From Desulfobacteraceae bacterium (GTDB taxonomy: Bacteria; Desulfobacterota; Desulfobacteria; Desulfobacterales; Desulfobacteraceae), in NCBI GenBank assembly GCA_016744295.1, contig JADGEQ010000029.1, forward strand, positions 27,929 through 91,928: DNA of 64,000 nucleotides, written 5' to 3'. A model generated the notes under the pieces. That model was not told the DNA's origin. It saw only the letters and a program-made list of their open reading frames with translations, and made no database searches. This document shows, piece by piece, positions 9,123 to 18,473 of the stretch. Position 1 is the stretch's first letter. Each line of letters begins with the position of its first letter. Position numbers and translations under genes: made by a program.

Positions 9123-9821
9123 ATGGAAAACAAAGGGCTGTATAAAAAAATGAAGACACCTTTAAATGTCTTGTCATTGCGAGAACAGGTATATGAATAT
9201 CTGAGAAATGAAATGACTGCCGGTAGCCTGACCTCCGGTTCCACCATTAACCTTACCAAGATTGCAGAACAGTTGGGGATCAGCAAAACCCCCCTAAGGG
9301 ATGCATTGATCCACCTTGAGATAGAAGGATTTGTCACCATACTTCCCAGAAGAGGCGTTATGGTCAACGCCTTGAAATTAAAAGATGTAAAAGATGCCTA
9401 TGAGGCAATTGGCATAATTGAGTCTTCCATTCTCCTGGATTGTTTTGATCAAATAACCCCCTCCCATATATCCCGGTTGGCGGAACTCAACCAGCGGATG
9501 ATCAAGGACATCCAAAATAATGATTTTTCACAATTGTTCCAGACAAACCTGGCATTTCATAATGTTTTTAACGCTCTTTCCAGTAACCCGCTTTTAAATA
9601 AATTCATGTTCCCCATCAAGCACCGGTTGTACGATTTTCAGGGCCAGAGTTATATCAGTGACTGGGAACTGAAAAATTGTGAAGAGCATTCACAGGTTAT
9701 CAGTTTTTTAAAACAGGGAAATTCCAGGGAAGCTGCTAAAATTTTAAAGGATTTTCACTGGTCCTATTCGATCAATGAGGCCTTTATTAAACAATTTTAT
9801 GCCATGACCGAGCAAAATTAA
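9123..9821 (+). CDS. GntR family regulator with FCD ligand domain
   Basis: 232-residue transcription factor. Residues 15-80 are a GntR winged helix (REQVYEYLRNEM, LTKIAEQLGISKTPLRDAL, EGFVTILPRRGVMV). Residues 90-225 are an FCD-type helical domain with a metal/carboxylate-binding pattern (FHNVFNAL, EEHSQVISFLKQG). FCD regulators respond to organic acids. Placement between an organic-acid-type AEC carrier (divergent) and acetate kinase (60 bases downstream, same strand) suggests it senses a carboxylate and controls these genes and itself through the adjacent palindrome. This regulon is inferred, not shown. Confidence 0.86.
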   Translation: MENKGLYKKMKTPLNVLSLREQVYEYLRNEMTAGSLTSGSTINLTKIAEQLGISKTPLRDALIHLEIEGFVTILPRRGVMVNALKLKDVKDAYEAIGIIESSILLDCFDQITPSHISRLAELNQRMIKDIQNNDFSQLFQTNLAFHNVFNALSSNPLLNKFMFPIKHRLYDFQGQSYISDWELKNCEEHSQVISFLKQGNSREAAKILKDFHWSYSINEAFIKQFYAMTEQN

Positions 9822-9881
9822 TCGCTCCCTGCATATAATTTTATTTTTTTATCTTTATTTTTATCTTTACGAGGAAAATCC

Positions 9882-11057
9882 ATGAATGTACTGGTAATCA
9901 ACACGGGCAGTTCTTCATTAAAATATCAGCTGTTTGACATGAACAGTCAGGCCGTCCTGGCTGGCGGTGTCATGGAAAGGATTGGAGAAACAAAGGGAAT
10001 ACTGACCCATAAAGAGTTCTCCACGGGCAGAGAAGTAAAAACAAAAAAAACACCCGTCATCCAAAACCACCAGGAAGCCATGCATTTGATGGCAAAACTC
10101 ATCACCCAAAAAATTGACGCCATCGGTCACCGGGTGGTCCAGGGGGGTGAAAACTTCAAGACCGCCACCCCGATAAATGGGGATGTTAAAAATGCAATCC
10201 AGGCAAACAATCCCCTGGCACCCTTGCACAATCCCCCCAACCTCATCGGAATTCAACTGGCTGAGGATCTGTTCCCGGGCAAGCCCCAGGTGGCCGTCTT
10301 TGACACCAATTTTCACCAGACCATTCCGGAAAAAGCCTATCTCTATGCACTGCCCTATGAATACTATACAGATTATAAAATTCGCAAATATGGCTTCCAC
10401 GGCACCTCCCATAAATATGTGGCCAACAAGACCGCCGCACTCATGGGGAAAAAGCCCGATCAAGTGAATCTGATCACCCTTCACCTGGGCAATGGCTGTT
10501 CCATTAGCGCCATTAAAAAAGGGGAATGCCAGGACACCTCCATGGGCATGACCCCCCTGGCCGGAGTGATGATGGGAACCAGAACCGGTAACCTTGACCC
10601 GGCTATCTTCGGATATTTAATGGACAACACCGGCATGACACAGGCTCAAATTGACGATGTTCTGAACAAAAAAAGCGGGCTCAAGGGCATCTGCGGGCTC
10701 AATGACCTGCGGGACATCCATGAGAGGGCTGCCCAGGGCGACAAATTGGCGAAACTTGCCGTTGAAATGTTTGCCTACCAGATCAAAAAATATATTGGGG
10801 CCTATGCAGCCGTGCTCGGCCATGTGGACGGACTGGTGTTTACTGCCGGTGTCGGGGAAAATGATGAAATCGTCCGGGCCAAAGCCCTGGCAGACATGTC
10901 TGTTTTCGGCATTGAAATTGACCTTGCCAAAAATGATATCAGATCCTCTGAACCCCACACGATCCACAAGGAGGGCAGCCGGCTCCAGGTGTGGGTGGTA
11001 CCCACCAATGAGGAACTCCAGATTGCCACGGAGACCTGCCAGGTGTTAACAAAATAG
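9882..11057 (+). CDS. ackA: Acetate kinase
   Basis: Cytoplasmic ASKHA-fold enzyme interconverting acetate + ATP and acetyl phosphate + ADP. It is 391 residues, near the usual 400. Visible motifs are the N-terminal LVINTGSSSLKYQLFDM, the substrate region YGFHGTSHKYVA, the phosphate loop LHLGNGCSISAI, the TPLAGVMMGTRTGNLDP signature and the C-terminal GLVFTAGVGEND. The start has a GAGGAAAA site. No pta neighbour is seen. Downstream there is an inverted repeat but no clear terminator. Confidence 0.97.
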   Translation: MNVLVINTGSSSLKYQLFDMNSQAVLAGGVMERIGETKGILTHKEFSTGREVKTKKTPVIQNHQEAMHLMAKLITQKIDAIGHRVVQGGENFKTATPINGDVKNAIQANNPLAPLHNPPNLIGIQLAEDLFPGKPQVAVFDTNFHQTIPEKAYLYALPYEYYTDYKIRKYGFHGTSHKYVANKTAALMGKKPDQVNLITLHLGNGCSISAIKKGECQDTSMGMTPLAGVMMGTRTGNLDPAIFGYLMDNTGMTQAQIDDVLNKKSGLKGICGLNDLRDIHERAAQGDKLAKLAVEMFAYQIKKYIGAYAAVLGHVDGLVFTAGVGENDEIVRAKALADMSVFGIEIDLAKNDIRSSEPHTIHKEGSRLQVWVVPTNEELQIATETCQVLTK

Positions 11058-11451
11058 CGCTGAGTTTTGGTCCATATACAAGGTGCATTAAAAGTTGCAT
11101 ACTATATTCAGCCTTTGATTCAACGAAGTAGATGGACCAAAATCTGCATTTTTCACTCATCGATGTCAATCTCTGGAAAATGAGTTCCATCTTTCAAAAA
11201 AGAGGTGGACTATTATTGATAGCCAGCCGCCGCTTAATGGCCCCTTGGAAAAGGAATATTGATTTTTACGCGATAGCTCCCTTTGATATTATCCTTAAGG
11301 TCAACTTCATATGATGTGTATTTGGATAACTTCTGACGTGAATAGCTGAGTGGTACTCGTATCGGTGGTTTCTTTAATGGTTCTGGGGTTGATGCTGGAA
11401 GGTAGGTGGCGGTACTGGCTTGGATGGGTACTGCATATTAATAGTTATTAT
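11058..11451. other. Intergenic region with an 11-bp inverted repeat
   Basis: TTTTGGTCCAT (11065-11075) and ATGGACCAAAA (11132-11142) are perfect inverse complements 56 bases apart, just after ackA. No T run follows. The remaining 300 bases contain only short ORFs with no recognisable protein features. It may be a degraded mobile element or an mRNA 3' structure. Confidence 0.4.
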
Positions 11452-11826
11452 TCATTCGGAGCATAAAAAAACTGCTGCCTTATTCGTGTCATTAAACGCA
11501 CAATATTTAAATGGAAGTCGGGTAGCCATATTAATAAATAAATCTGCCATAGCCTTGTGCATCTGTCCTGGGACGACAATAGCAGATTTGTTTGCAAAAT
11601 CTTTTTCTTTTGGTTTGTAAAGGCTCAGAACACCCGCAATTTCTTTCAGATCCCCAATCGTTAATCCCATTGTGGAATCAGACAAATCCCAAAGTGAATG
11701 CTTGTACAAATACTCTGAATGCTGCATAAGTTCAGATATAGCGGCAACAAAACTTACTTTTTCTATAATGCCCGATACCGTAATTTTTATATACTTTTCA
11801 TGGGATGCATCAAGTGCATAAGCCAT
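11452..11826 (-). CDS. Small STAS/SpoIIAA-like protein
   Basis: 124-residue soluble protein starting at an ATG behind CAGGAGAATAAG. The pattern (an N-terminal strand KYIKITVSG, a central SLWDLSDSTMGLTIGDLKEI, a later SAIVVPGQM and a final CAFNDTNKAAVFL) matches small single-domain proteins related to the STAS/SEC14 fold that occur in many Deltaproteobacteria. No enzymatic residues are visible and there is no operon partner. The fold assignment is tentative and the role unknown. Confidence 0.6.
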   Translation of the reverse strand: MAYALDASHEKYIKITVSGIIEKVSFVAAISELMQHSEYLYKHSLWDLSDSTMGLTIGDLKEIAGVLSLYKPKEKDFANKSAIVVPGQMHKAMADLFINMATRLPFKYCAFNDTNKAAVFLCSE

Positions 11827-12051
11827 CTTATTCTCCTGTGAGTGAGGGTCAATATCGCAAGCTTGAATATAAAAAATGCAATTCTAATTTCATAGCAAAT
11901 TGTTTCAAGCAAGAAAAGGATAATCAAAGATTCAATTTTTTATAAAGTTGGAATCTGATCCTATTCCAAAAAAACGGAGACCGATTTAAGCCACGATCAC
12001 ACGAAAACGGGAAGCAGACTTAAAAATCAATTATAAGGATATGCCAGAGCA

Positions 12052-13257
12052 CTAGCAGGAAAAAACCCTATTCTCTGTTTGGCTCAAAAACCGGCTCCCG
12101 GTTTCGGTGATCAGAATGACACTCTCAATACCCGCAGCAAACCGGTTTTTAAAGATAAACTTGGGTTCCACGGCCAAAACCATACCCGGCTGAAGCCGTG
12201 CGGATCTTCCCCGGGCAAGGACAGGATGTTCTACCAATTCCAACCCAATCCCATGGCCCACAAACCGTGATTTCAAACTTGGAAGCCCCAGATATTCCTG
12301 CTCATATCCCATTTTTGCCGCCATTTTTACAGAAGTATCAAAGAGCTCTCCCATGACAACATCGGGTTTCATGGCTTCTTGAAGTTGGTTTAGTATTTCC
12401 ATGGAAGCCAGGCTTGCTTCCTTGGCAGATGGTTCCATCGCTCCCAGAACAAACATTCTGGATTCATCCATGTGGTATCCTTTGACCATGGTTCCAAAAT
12501 CAATGAGAATCGGTTCATTCTCCCGGATCAATTTGGGCCCGGCCCCAAAGGGATAGGCTGTACAGGTTCCGGTCCCGCAAACCGGTGAATCCAGGGCGCC
12601 GGCAAGCCCTCCTGTTCTTCCGCTCATAAGATGGAAGGAGAAACCTTCTGATCTATAATGGCGCATCTGGAGCTTGCCGGAATGACCGTGCCGCCGGGCA
12701 AAGGCTTCGACATAACCGCAAAATTCCATTTCAGTCATCCCTGGACTCAGCTTACCAGCCATAAAATCAAATATTTTTTTGGACACCCGACCAGCCGCTT
12801 CCATCTGCCCAATTTCATAGACAGATTTGATTTGACGGCAACCTTCAATCAAAGGGGTTCCATCCAAAAATGACGTATTCTTAAACAATTTCTGGTAAAA
12901 TTGAAAATCCCTGACCGGAACCACATCAAAGGCAATTCCCATGGTTGACGGAAGCCTTTGGTGGGCAGCCCTTATCCCATGGGGAATCTCCTTTACGGAC
13001 TGAACAGGGATGATATCTTTAATGCAGGTCTCCAGCCTGGCCCTTGGCAGGTAGCGTTTAACAAAGAGCAGGGGATCCTGATCCAGGCAAACATAAAGAT
13101 AGCAATCTTGGGCAGTACCTGAAAAATAATAGATATCTGGTTTATGGGTCAAAAAAAGGGCCTGGAGACCCGCCCCTTTCATATGCCGTTTCAAGATGTT
13201 GATCCGGGAAAGGATTTCAAATTCAGGGGTGATGTCCAGGAGCAAGTCAGGATTCAT
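12052..13257 (-). CDS. M24 family metallopeptidase (Xaa-Pro aminopeptidase-like)
   Basis: About 401 residues with the two-domain layout of creatinase/aminopeptidase P proteins: an N-terminal creatinase-N domain (LKRHMKGAGLQALFLTHKPDIYYFSG) and a C-terminal pita-bread catalytic domain. The dinuclear metal ligands can be traced: Asp in ILIDFGTMV, Asp in HMDESRMF, His in FVGHGIGLEL, Glu in MVLAVEPKF and Glu in AGIESVIL. Cytoplasmic, no signal peptide. The GTG at 13272 used by the ORF track would add five residues; neither start has a good SD. It would cleave or bind N-terminal Xaa-Pro peptides. It stands alone on the minus strand. Confidence 0.85.
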   Translation of the reverse strand: MNPDLLLDITPEFEILSRINILKRHMKGAGLQALFLTHKPDIYYFSGTAQDCYLYVCLDQDPLLFVKRYLPRARLETCIKDIIPVQSVKEIPHGIRAAHQRLPSTMGIAFDVVPVRDFQFYQKLFKNTSFLDGTPLIEGCRQIKSVYEIGQMEAAGRVSKKIFDFMAGKLSPGMTEMEFCGYVEAFARRHGHSGKLQMRHYRSEGFSFHLMSGRTGGLAGALDSPVCGTGTCTAYPFGAGPKLIRENEPILIDFGTMVKGYHMDESRMFVLGAMEPSAKEASLASMEILNQLQEAMKPDVVMGELFDTSVKMAAKMGYEQEYLGLPSLKSRFVGHGIGLELVEHPVLARGRSARLQPGMVLAVEPKFIFKNRFAAGIESVILITETGSRFLSQTENRVFSC

Positions 13258-13487
13258 GGTCGGAAAATACACGATATATTATTTCTTCACAATGAAAATA
13301 ATCTTCAGAACCGCTTTTTTTGGCAGTTCCCAAAGGATGATTCTCCAGAAAGGCCATAAAGAAAAAATTGACTGTCCGATCCAAACTTTGTAAAAAGGAC
13401 AACAACAGGTGACTGACCTTTTTGAAAAAACAAACCGCAGACACGTACTCACCCGTGCAAATGAAAACAGCATAAGGAGTTTTGCCC

Positions 13488-14171
13488 ATGGCCCTGCCCT
13501 GGAAGATTGTTGATCAATTCACTACCCAGGATGAAGGGACACTGGAACTTCGCCAGCGGGGTAAAAAAGATTTTCTCATCACCCTTGGCACCCAGGTACT
13601 CATGAACTCCATGGCCCAACGCTCGGAGATCGCCCTGGGAAAACTCGGCGCCAAACCCCTTAAAAACAATCCGGCCCCGCGGGTTCTTTTGGGAGGTCTG
13701 GGAATGGGGATAACCCTCAGGGCAGTTTTGGATTCCCTTGCCCAAACAGCAAAGGTTGTGGTCTGGGAACTCAACCCCAAAATCTGCCAATGGTGCCGAG
13801 GACCGCTTTCAGGCTTAACCGACGGGGCGGTCTCAGACCCCAGAGTTTGTGTTAAAATCGGCAATGTTGTCCAGGGAATAGAAGATGCCGCCAAAGGTAA
13901 AAACAACGGCCGGTTTGACGCCATCATCCTTGACCTCTACCGGGGGCCCCATCCCCACACAAACAAAAGAGATGACCCTGTTTACGGCAGCCGGGCTCTG
14001 GAGCGCACCCGCAAAGCCCTTAACCCCGGAGGAACCTTTGCCGTATGGGGGGAAGACCACGACCAAGGATTCATGAAACGCCTTGCCAACGCCGGATTTT
14101 TCCCAGAGTTTAAACGACCCGGCAAGGGCGGATATTCCCATGCTGTTTTTTTAGCCACAAAAAAAACTTAG
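13488..14171 (+). CDS. Spermidine-synthase-like class I SAM-fold protein
   Basis: 227 residues. The ATG at 13488 lies eight bases after AAGGAG; the track start (TTG, 13482) is less likely. The Rossmann core is recognisable (VLLGGLGMGITLRAVLD nucleotide loop, KVVVWELNPKI acidic strand end, DAIILDLYRGPHP). The family resembles the SpeE/MnmC-like proteins often annotated as spermidine synthase, but the N-terminal beta domain of true spermidine synthase is reduced and the product is not predictable. It runs tail-to-tail with mobB, 27 bases apart. Confidence 0.7.
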   Translation: MALPWKIVDQFTTQDEGTLELRQRGKKDFLITLGTQVLMNSMAQRSEIALGKLGAKPLKNNPAPRVLLGGLGMGITLRAVLDSLAQTAKVVVWELNPKICQWCRGPLSGLTDGAVSDPRVCVKIGNVVQGIEDAAKGKNNGRFDAIILDLYRGPHPHTNKRDDPVYGSRALERTRKALNPGGTFAVWGEDHDQGFMKRLANAGFFPEFKRPGKGGYSHAVFLATKKT

Positions 14172-14198
14172 AACACCGACGCATATCCGAACAACTCC

Positions 14199-14708
14199 CT
14201 AGGCGCGGGCAAGGAGAAAATCCACAACACCCGAAAGATCCGACCGTTGAAAACAATCAATTTTTTGCCCCCCTGCCCCGGCACCATCATCCATTGCCGT
14301 AGAATCATCCGAAACAAATGCGTTTACCTGCTTGATGGAAGAAAAAAGCGGGGGCCGCCCCACATCCTTGCGCCAGACTTCAATTTTATTATACGGACCT
14401 GAAATCCAGCCCTCAATAAGGACAATATCCACCTGGGCATAAAAGAGATCCAACAGCCGTTGGGGGGTGTACTCCGGTGTTCTTGGCAGGTAAACGGCGC
14501 TCATGGTCTCCGTGACCATGGACACGGGCACGGCCCCGGCCTGTCGATGACAAAATGAATCCTTGCCCGGCTTGTCCAGTTCATGAACATGGGCGGAATG
14601 CTTCATAGAACCGACCCGGATGCCTTTTTCAGACAAATGCCTGACCAGGTCTGTGATCAGGGTTGTCTTACCGCTACCGGCATGGCCGATGATGTGAAAA
14701 GGGGTCAT
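14199..14708 (-). CDS. mobB: Molybdopterin-guanine dinucleotide biosynthesis protein MobB
   Basis: GTP-binding adaptor that assists MobA in forming the bis-MGD cofactor. The start used is the ATG at 14708 behind TTAAGGAGACCC; the GTG at 14747 would add 13 residues. The 169-residue protein opens with a Walker A loop (HIIGHAGSGKTTLI), followed by GSMKHSAHVHELDKPGKDS and VDIVLIEGWISGPYNKIEV, which are diagnostic for MobB. The cofactor it serves is needed by the NapA encoded 17 kb away. No mobA neighbour is present. Confidence 0.9.
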   Translation of the reverse strand: MTPFHIIGHAGSGKTTLITDLVRHLSEKGIRVGSMKHSAHVHELDKPGKDSFCHRQAGAVPVSMVTETMSAVYLPRTPEYTPQRLLDLFYAQVDIVLIEGWISGPYNKIEVWRKDVGRPPLFSSIKQVNAFVSDDSTAMDDGAGAGGQKIDCFQRSDLSGVVDFLLARA

Positions 14709-14964
14709 GGGTCTCCTTAAATTATCTCTTGTTTCCTGTATTACCACACAATAAATTTACCATACAATGTACATATTGTTGTTTTAGGAGTCTTGTCAAG
14801 GAATTGGACGTAAAGGATTAAAGATAATTGTTCTTGAATAAATCAGATAATTTTTTTACACTGACGGTAAGTTTCAGTGAAATTATTCAAAAACATTATT
14901 CAACCTGGTTTCAACATAGACTGTCAGCAATTTTTTATCCCCATCCCAGCAAAAAGGGAAAATC

Positions 14965-16161
14965 ATGAAGCAACGTATTTTATTTGTTGATGACGAGTCC
15001 AATATTTTAAAGGGTCTCCAACGAAGTTTAAGACCCTTGAGGAACCAATGGGAGATGACCTTTACGGGAAGTGCTGTTTCTGCCTTGGAATGCCTTGAAC
15101 GAGACCCCTTTGACGTTATTGTTTCTGATATGAGAATGCCGCAAATGGATGGAGCCCAATTGCTCGGGACGGTTCAGGAAAAATATCCCCTGATGGTCAG
15201 AATCATTCTTTCCGGGCATTCTGATCAGGAAATGGTTATGAAATCCGTAAAATCCGCCCATCAATATCTTTCCAAACCCTGTGAGAAACAGGTACTCATC
15301 GATACGATAACAAGGGCCTGTTTCCTGCGAAATACCTTGAATCAAAAATCCCTGCAATATGTGGTCTCCGGGATTGATACCATACCCATTTTACCTGCCT
15401 TGTATACGCAAATCATGGCGGAACTTAATTCAAAGGATGCCTCAGCCGCAAGTGTGGGAGAAATTATAACAAAGGATATCGGGATGACGGCCAAGATACT
15501 TCAATTGGTGAACTCTTCATTTTTTGGCATGCCCCGGCATGTGGCCAATCCAATGGAGGCGGTCATTTTTTTAGGAATTGATGTGGTAAAAACCCTGGTA
15601 TTGAGCATTGAGGTCTTTGCTGAATTCCAAGAAAGAACCCTGTCCATCCTGCCGGTAAAAAAAATATACGATCATTGTGTCAAAACCGGGATAATTGCCA
15701 AAAAGATCGCTGTTCTCGAGAAAATGGGCAAGGAAGAATCCGATAATGCCATGATCGCTGGAATTCTCCATGATCTTGGGCGTTTGCTTTTGGCAGAAAA
15801 TTTTCCCGATGAATACCAGGAGATCATGGAGAAGGTCAAAAAGGACCAGAAAGAGATTCATGTGGTGGAACTTGCGATCCTGGGGGTGACCCATGCCCAG
15901 ATCGGGGCCTATCTGCTGGGGTTGTGGGGGTTGCCCGATAATATCGTAGAGGGGGTGGCCTTCCACCATAACCCCTCCGCCGACATCGTAAAAAAATTCG
16001 ACCTTTGCGGTCTGCTCCATGTGGCAAATCTCATGGAGCACCACGAACAGATACTGCCCAATGGATGGGACCACTTGATCGGGGTGGATACCGATTACCT
16101 GGATCAATATGATATGACCAAAAGAATCCCTTTGTGGCGAGATTCTCTGCGGATAAAATGA
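14965..16161 (+). CDS. Response regulator with HDOD output domain
   Basis: 398 residues. Residues 1-120 are a receiver with intact acidic pair (VDDES), phospho-acceptor Asp (VIVSDMRMPQMDG) and Lys (YLSKPCEK). Residues 140-380 are an HDOD domain (KILQLVNSSFFGM, AGILHDLGRLLLAENFPDEY, LGVTHAQIGAYLLGLWGLP). HDOD proteins relay signals in motility, development or second-messenger pathways without clear hydrolase activity. First gene of a translationally coupled operon: its stop overlaps the hybrid-kinase ATG by ATGA. A 6-bp inverted repeat (CACTGA/TCAGTG, 14859-14879) lies upstream. The ATG follows AAAAGGGAAAATC. Confidence 0.9.
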   Translation: MKQRILFVDDESNILKGLQRSLRPLRNQWEMTFTGSAVSALECLERDPFDVIVSDMRMPQMDGAQLLGTVQEKYPLMVRIILSGHSDQEMVMKSVKSAHQYLSKPCEKQVLIDTITRACFLRNTLNQKSLQYVVSGIDTIPILPALYTQIMAELNSKDASAASVGEIITKDIGMTAKILQLVNSSFFGMPRHVANPMEAVIFLGIDVVKTLVLSIEVFAEFQERTLSILPVKKIYDHCVKTGIIAKKIAVLEKMGKEESDNAMIAGILHDLGRLLLAENFPDEYQEIMEKVKKDQKEIHVVELAILGVTHAQIGAYLLGLWGLPDNIVEGVAFHHNPSADIVKKFDLCGLLHVANLMEHHEQILPNGWDHLIGVDTDYLDQYDMTKRIPLWRDSLRIK

Positions 16162-18473
16162 AATTAAAAACCATCATTGAAACCTGTGCAGAGCCCATTG
16201 TGGTTTATGACAGACAAGGACTTGCAACCTATGTAAACCCTTGTTTTGAACGAGTGTTTGGTTGGGAGGGACAAGAAATCATCGGCAGCCGAATTGACTT
16301 TGTTCCCAAAGATCAGGTCGGAGCGACCGGACAAGCGGTTGCCGAAATCCTTTCCGGGAAAACCATTTCCGGTATGGAAACCCAGCGGCAAACAAAAAAA
16401 GGGAAGACAATCCATGTCCGGCTGAGTGCCGCCCCCCTCAAGGATGGGGAAGGCAATGTTGACGGAATGGTGGTGACCCTCCAGGATATCACTGATTTGG
16501 TCGGTTCCCGGCGGGAAGCCCTGGCAGCAAACCAGGCCAAAAGTGAGTTTCTTTCCAATGTCAGCCATGAGGTTAGAACCCCCATAAACCACGTCATGGG
16601 AATGGTAGAATTGCTACTCAATACCCGGCTGGATGCGCAACAGCAGGAGTTTGTGGAAATCCTTCAAAAAAGCGCTGATTCTCTTATGATGGTGGTCAAT
16701 GACATGTTGGATTACTCCAGGATCGAATCGGGGAAAGTTGACTGTGATGCCATCGGGTTTGATTTGCGAACCCTGGTTGAAAAGGTCGAAAACCTGGTGG
16801 TCCCTAAATCTGTGGAAAAAGGACTGGCCTTTGATCTTTTTGTCCATCAATTTGTTCCCTCCTTGCTCATGGGTGATCCGGGCCGCCTGCGCCAGGTATT
16901 GGTCAATCTTTGTCTCAATGCCATTAAATTTACGGAAAAGGGAGGGGCCAAATTAAACATTTTCCTTGAAAAGGAAAATGATACAACAGCCCGGATCCGA
17001 TTTGAGGTCAATGATACGGGAATCGGTATCGCCCTGGATCAGATCCCGGTGATATTTAATTCCTTTTCCCAGGTAGATGGATCTGCAACCCGCAAATATG
17101 GGGGAACCGGGCTGGGGCTAAGCATCTCCAGCAAACTGGTTCAGATGATGGGCGGTACCATTGAGGTCAAGAGCCTGCTGGGAAAAGGAACTTGTTTTTC
17201 TTTCACCCTGTCTTTTGCGAAACAGGTCCCTGGGACTAAAATAAATCGGGTAATCCCAACCTCCTTTCAGGGTAAAAAAATTTTGGTGGTGGATGAAAAT
17301 ATCACGGACAGGCTGGTGCTGAAAAGCTTGATTCTGGATTGGGGTTGCTTGTTTGATGGGGCAGGGACTTCCGAGGAAGCCCTTGAAAAATTGAAGCATT
17401 CCAAGGAGAGAACCCCTTGCTGTGATATTATATTGTTGAATCTTGAGCTGCCGGGGGGGGAAGCCCTGGCAAAAAAGGCTAAAACCCTTCCCTGGGCCAG
17501 GAACCTTGTGATTATAGTGCTGGCTTCCATGGGCAAACAGGGGGATGTGGCACGGCTTAACAAAATCGGGGTAAACGGATATCTTCCCAAGCCAATCAAA
17601 CCCCAGGAACTCTATGATTGTATTGCCACAGCTCTTACGGCCAGAAACCTGGGGCAAGAGATGATCACCCGTCATACCTTAACGGAGAATAGAAAACAGC
17701 AAGTAAAAATTCTTCTGATTGAAGAGAACCGAGTCAACCGGAAAATCATCCTTAATATTCTGGGCAAATCCGGTTATAGCCCAAAGGCAAAAAGCACTAT
17801 GGACAATGTTTTTAAAAGGTTTAAAACCGGAAAATTCAATTTGATCCTCCTGGATATTGATTCACCCGAAAGCGGGGGATTGCTCAACACCATCCGGCAG
17901 TATGAAACAAAAGAAAAACAAAAGCGGATCCCCATCATTGCCATGACAACCCCCCCCCTGGACGAAAAATGGCAAGAGGGCTTTCAAAAAGATGTGGAAG
18001 ACTGCTTGTTAAAACCCGTGACACCTGAACTATTATTGGCGTCAATCGAAACATGGACCTGGCGGAATGAAAATTTTTTAAGGGCCCAGGTTGGCGGATA
18101 TTTCCATATGAAGTTACAAAAAAAACAGGGAATCGTTTTCAATCTGAAGGCAGCTCTTGAAAGAGCAATGGGTGACAAAGAATTTCTTGAAATGCTGGTA
18201 ACTGAATTTACGGCCTCTCTTCCTTCAAAAATTGAGCTGATTAAAAAGGCCGTTTCAGAAAAAAAATTAGATGCAGTGATATTGGCAGCCCAATCCTTGA
18301 AAGGATCTTCAGCCAATATGGGGGCAAACATGATCAAGGCCGCGGCCCAAGCCGTTGAAAGGATGGGGGAAAAAGGTGACCTGGGCCTGGCCGAAAACAG
18401 GATTAACCGCCTTATGAATGAATCTGAACGGTTTATAGAGCATATACACACTATCGAATGGAGTGAGGTATGA
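16158..18473 (+). CDS. PAS hybrid histidine kinase with two receivers and a degenerate Hpt
   Basis: 771 residues starting at the ATG that overlaps the upstream stop. Order: PAS sensor (1-125), HisKA with intact H-box FLSNVSHEVRTPINHVMGM (about 135-200), HATPase (NDTGIGIALDQIP, GTGLGLSIS; about 245-365), REC1 (about 375-500), REC2 (about 515-635), Hpt-like helical end (about 670-765). No transmembrane segment, so cytoplasmic. REC1 has Asn in place of the phospho-acceptor Asp (IILLNLELPGG), and the Hpt motif reads AAQSLKGSSANMG, with Gln where the phospho-accepting His belongs. REC2 keeps its Asp (LLDIDSPE). Phosphotransfer through the normal HK-REC-Hpt chain therefore looks broken. Runs of 8 G and 9 C occur in the coding sequence. 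Coupled by ATGA to the next gene. Confidence 0.9.
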   Translation: MKLKTIIETCAEPIVVYDRQGLATYVNPCFERVFGWEGQEIIGSRIDFVPKDQVGATGQAVAEILSGKTISGMETQRQTKKGKTIHVRLSAAPLKDGEGNVDGMVVTLQDITDLVGSRREALAANQAKSEFLSNVSHEVRTPINHVMGMVELLLNTRLDAQQQEFVEILQKSADSLMMVVNDMLDYSRIESGKVDCDAIGFDLRTLVEKVENLVVPKSVEKGLAFDLFVHQFVPSLLMGDPGRLRQVLVNLCLNAIKFTEKGGAKLNIFLEKENDTTARIRFEVNDTGIGIALDQIPVIFNSFSQVDGSATRKYGGTGLGLSISSKLVQMMGGTIEVKSLLGKGTCFSFTLSFAKQVPGTKINRVIPTSFQGKKILVVDENITDRLVLKSLILDWGCLFDGAGTSEEALEKLKHSKERTPCCDIILLNLELPGGEALAKKAKTLPWARNLVIIVLASMGKQGDVARLNKIGVNGYLPKPIKPQELYDCIATALTARNLGQEMITRHTLTENRKQQVKILLIEENRVNRKIILNILGKSGYSPKAKSTMDNVFKRFKTGKFNLILLDIDSPESGGLLNTIRQYETKEKQKRIPIIAMTTPPLDEKWQEGFQKDVEDCLLKPVTPELLLASIETWTWRNENFLRAQVGGYFHMKLQKKQGIVFNLKAALERAMGDKEFLEMLVTEFTASLPSKIELIKKAVSEKKLDAVILAAQSLKGSSANMGANMIKAAAQAVERMGEKGDLGLAENRINRLMNESERFIEHIHTIEWSEV

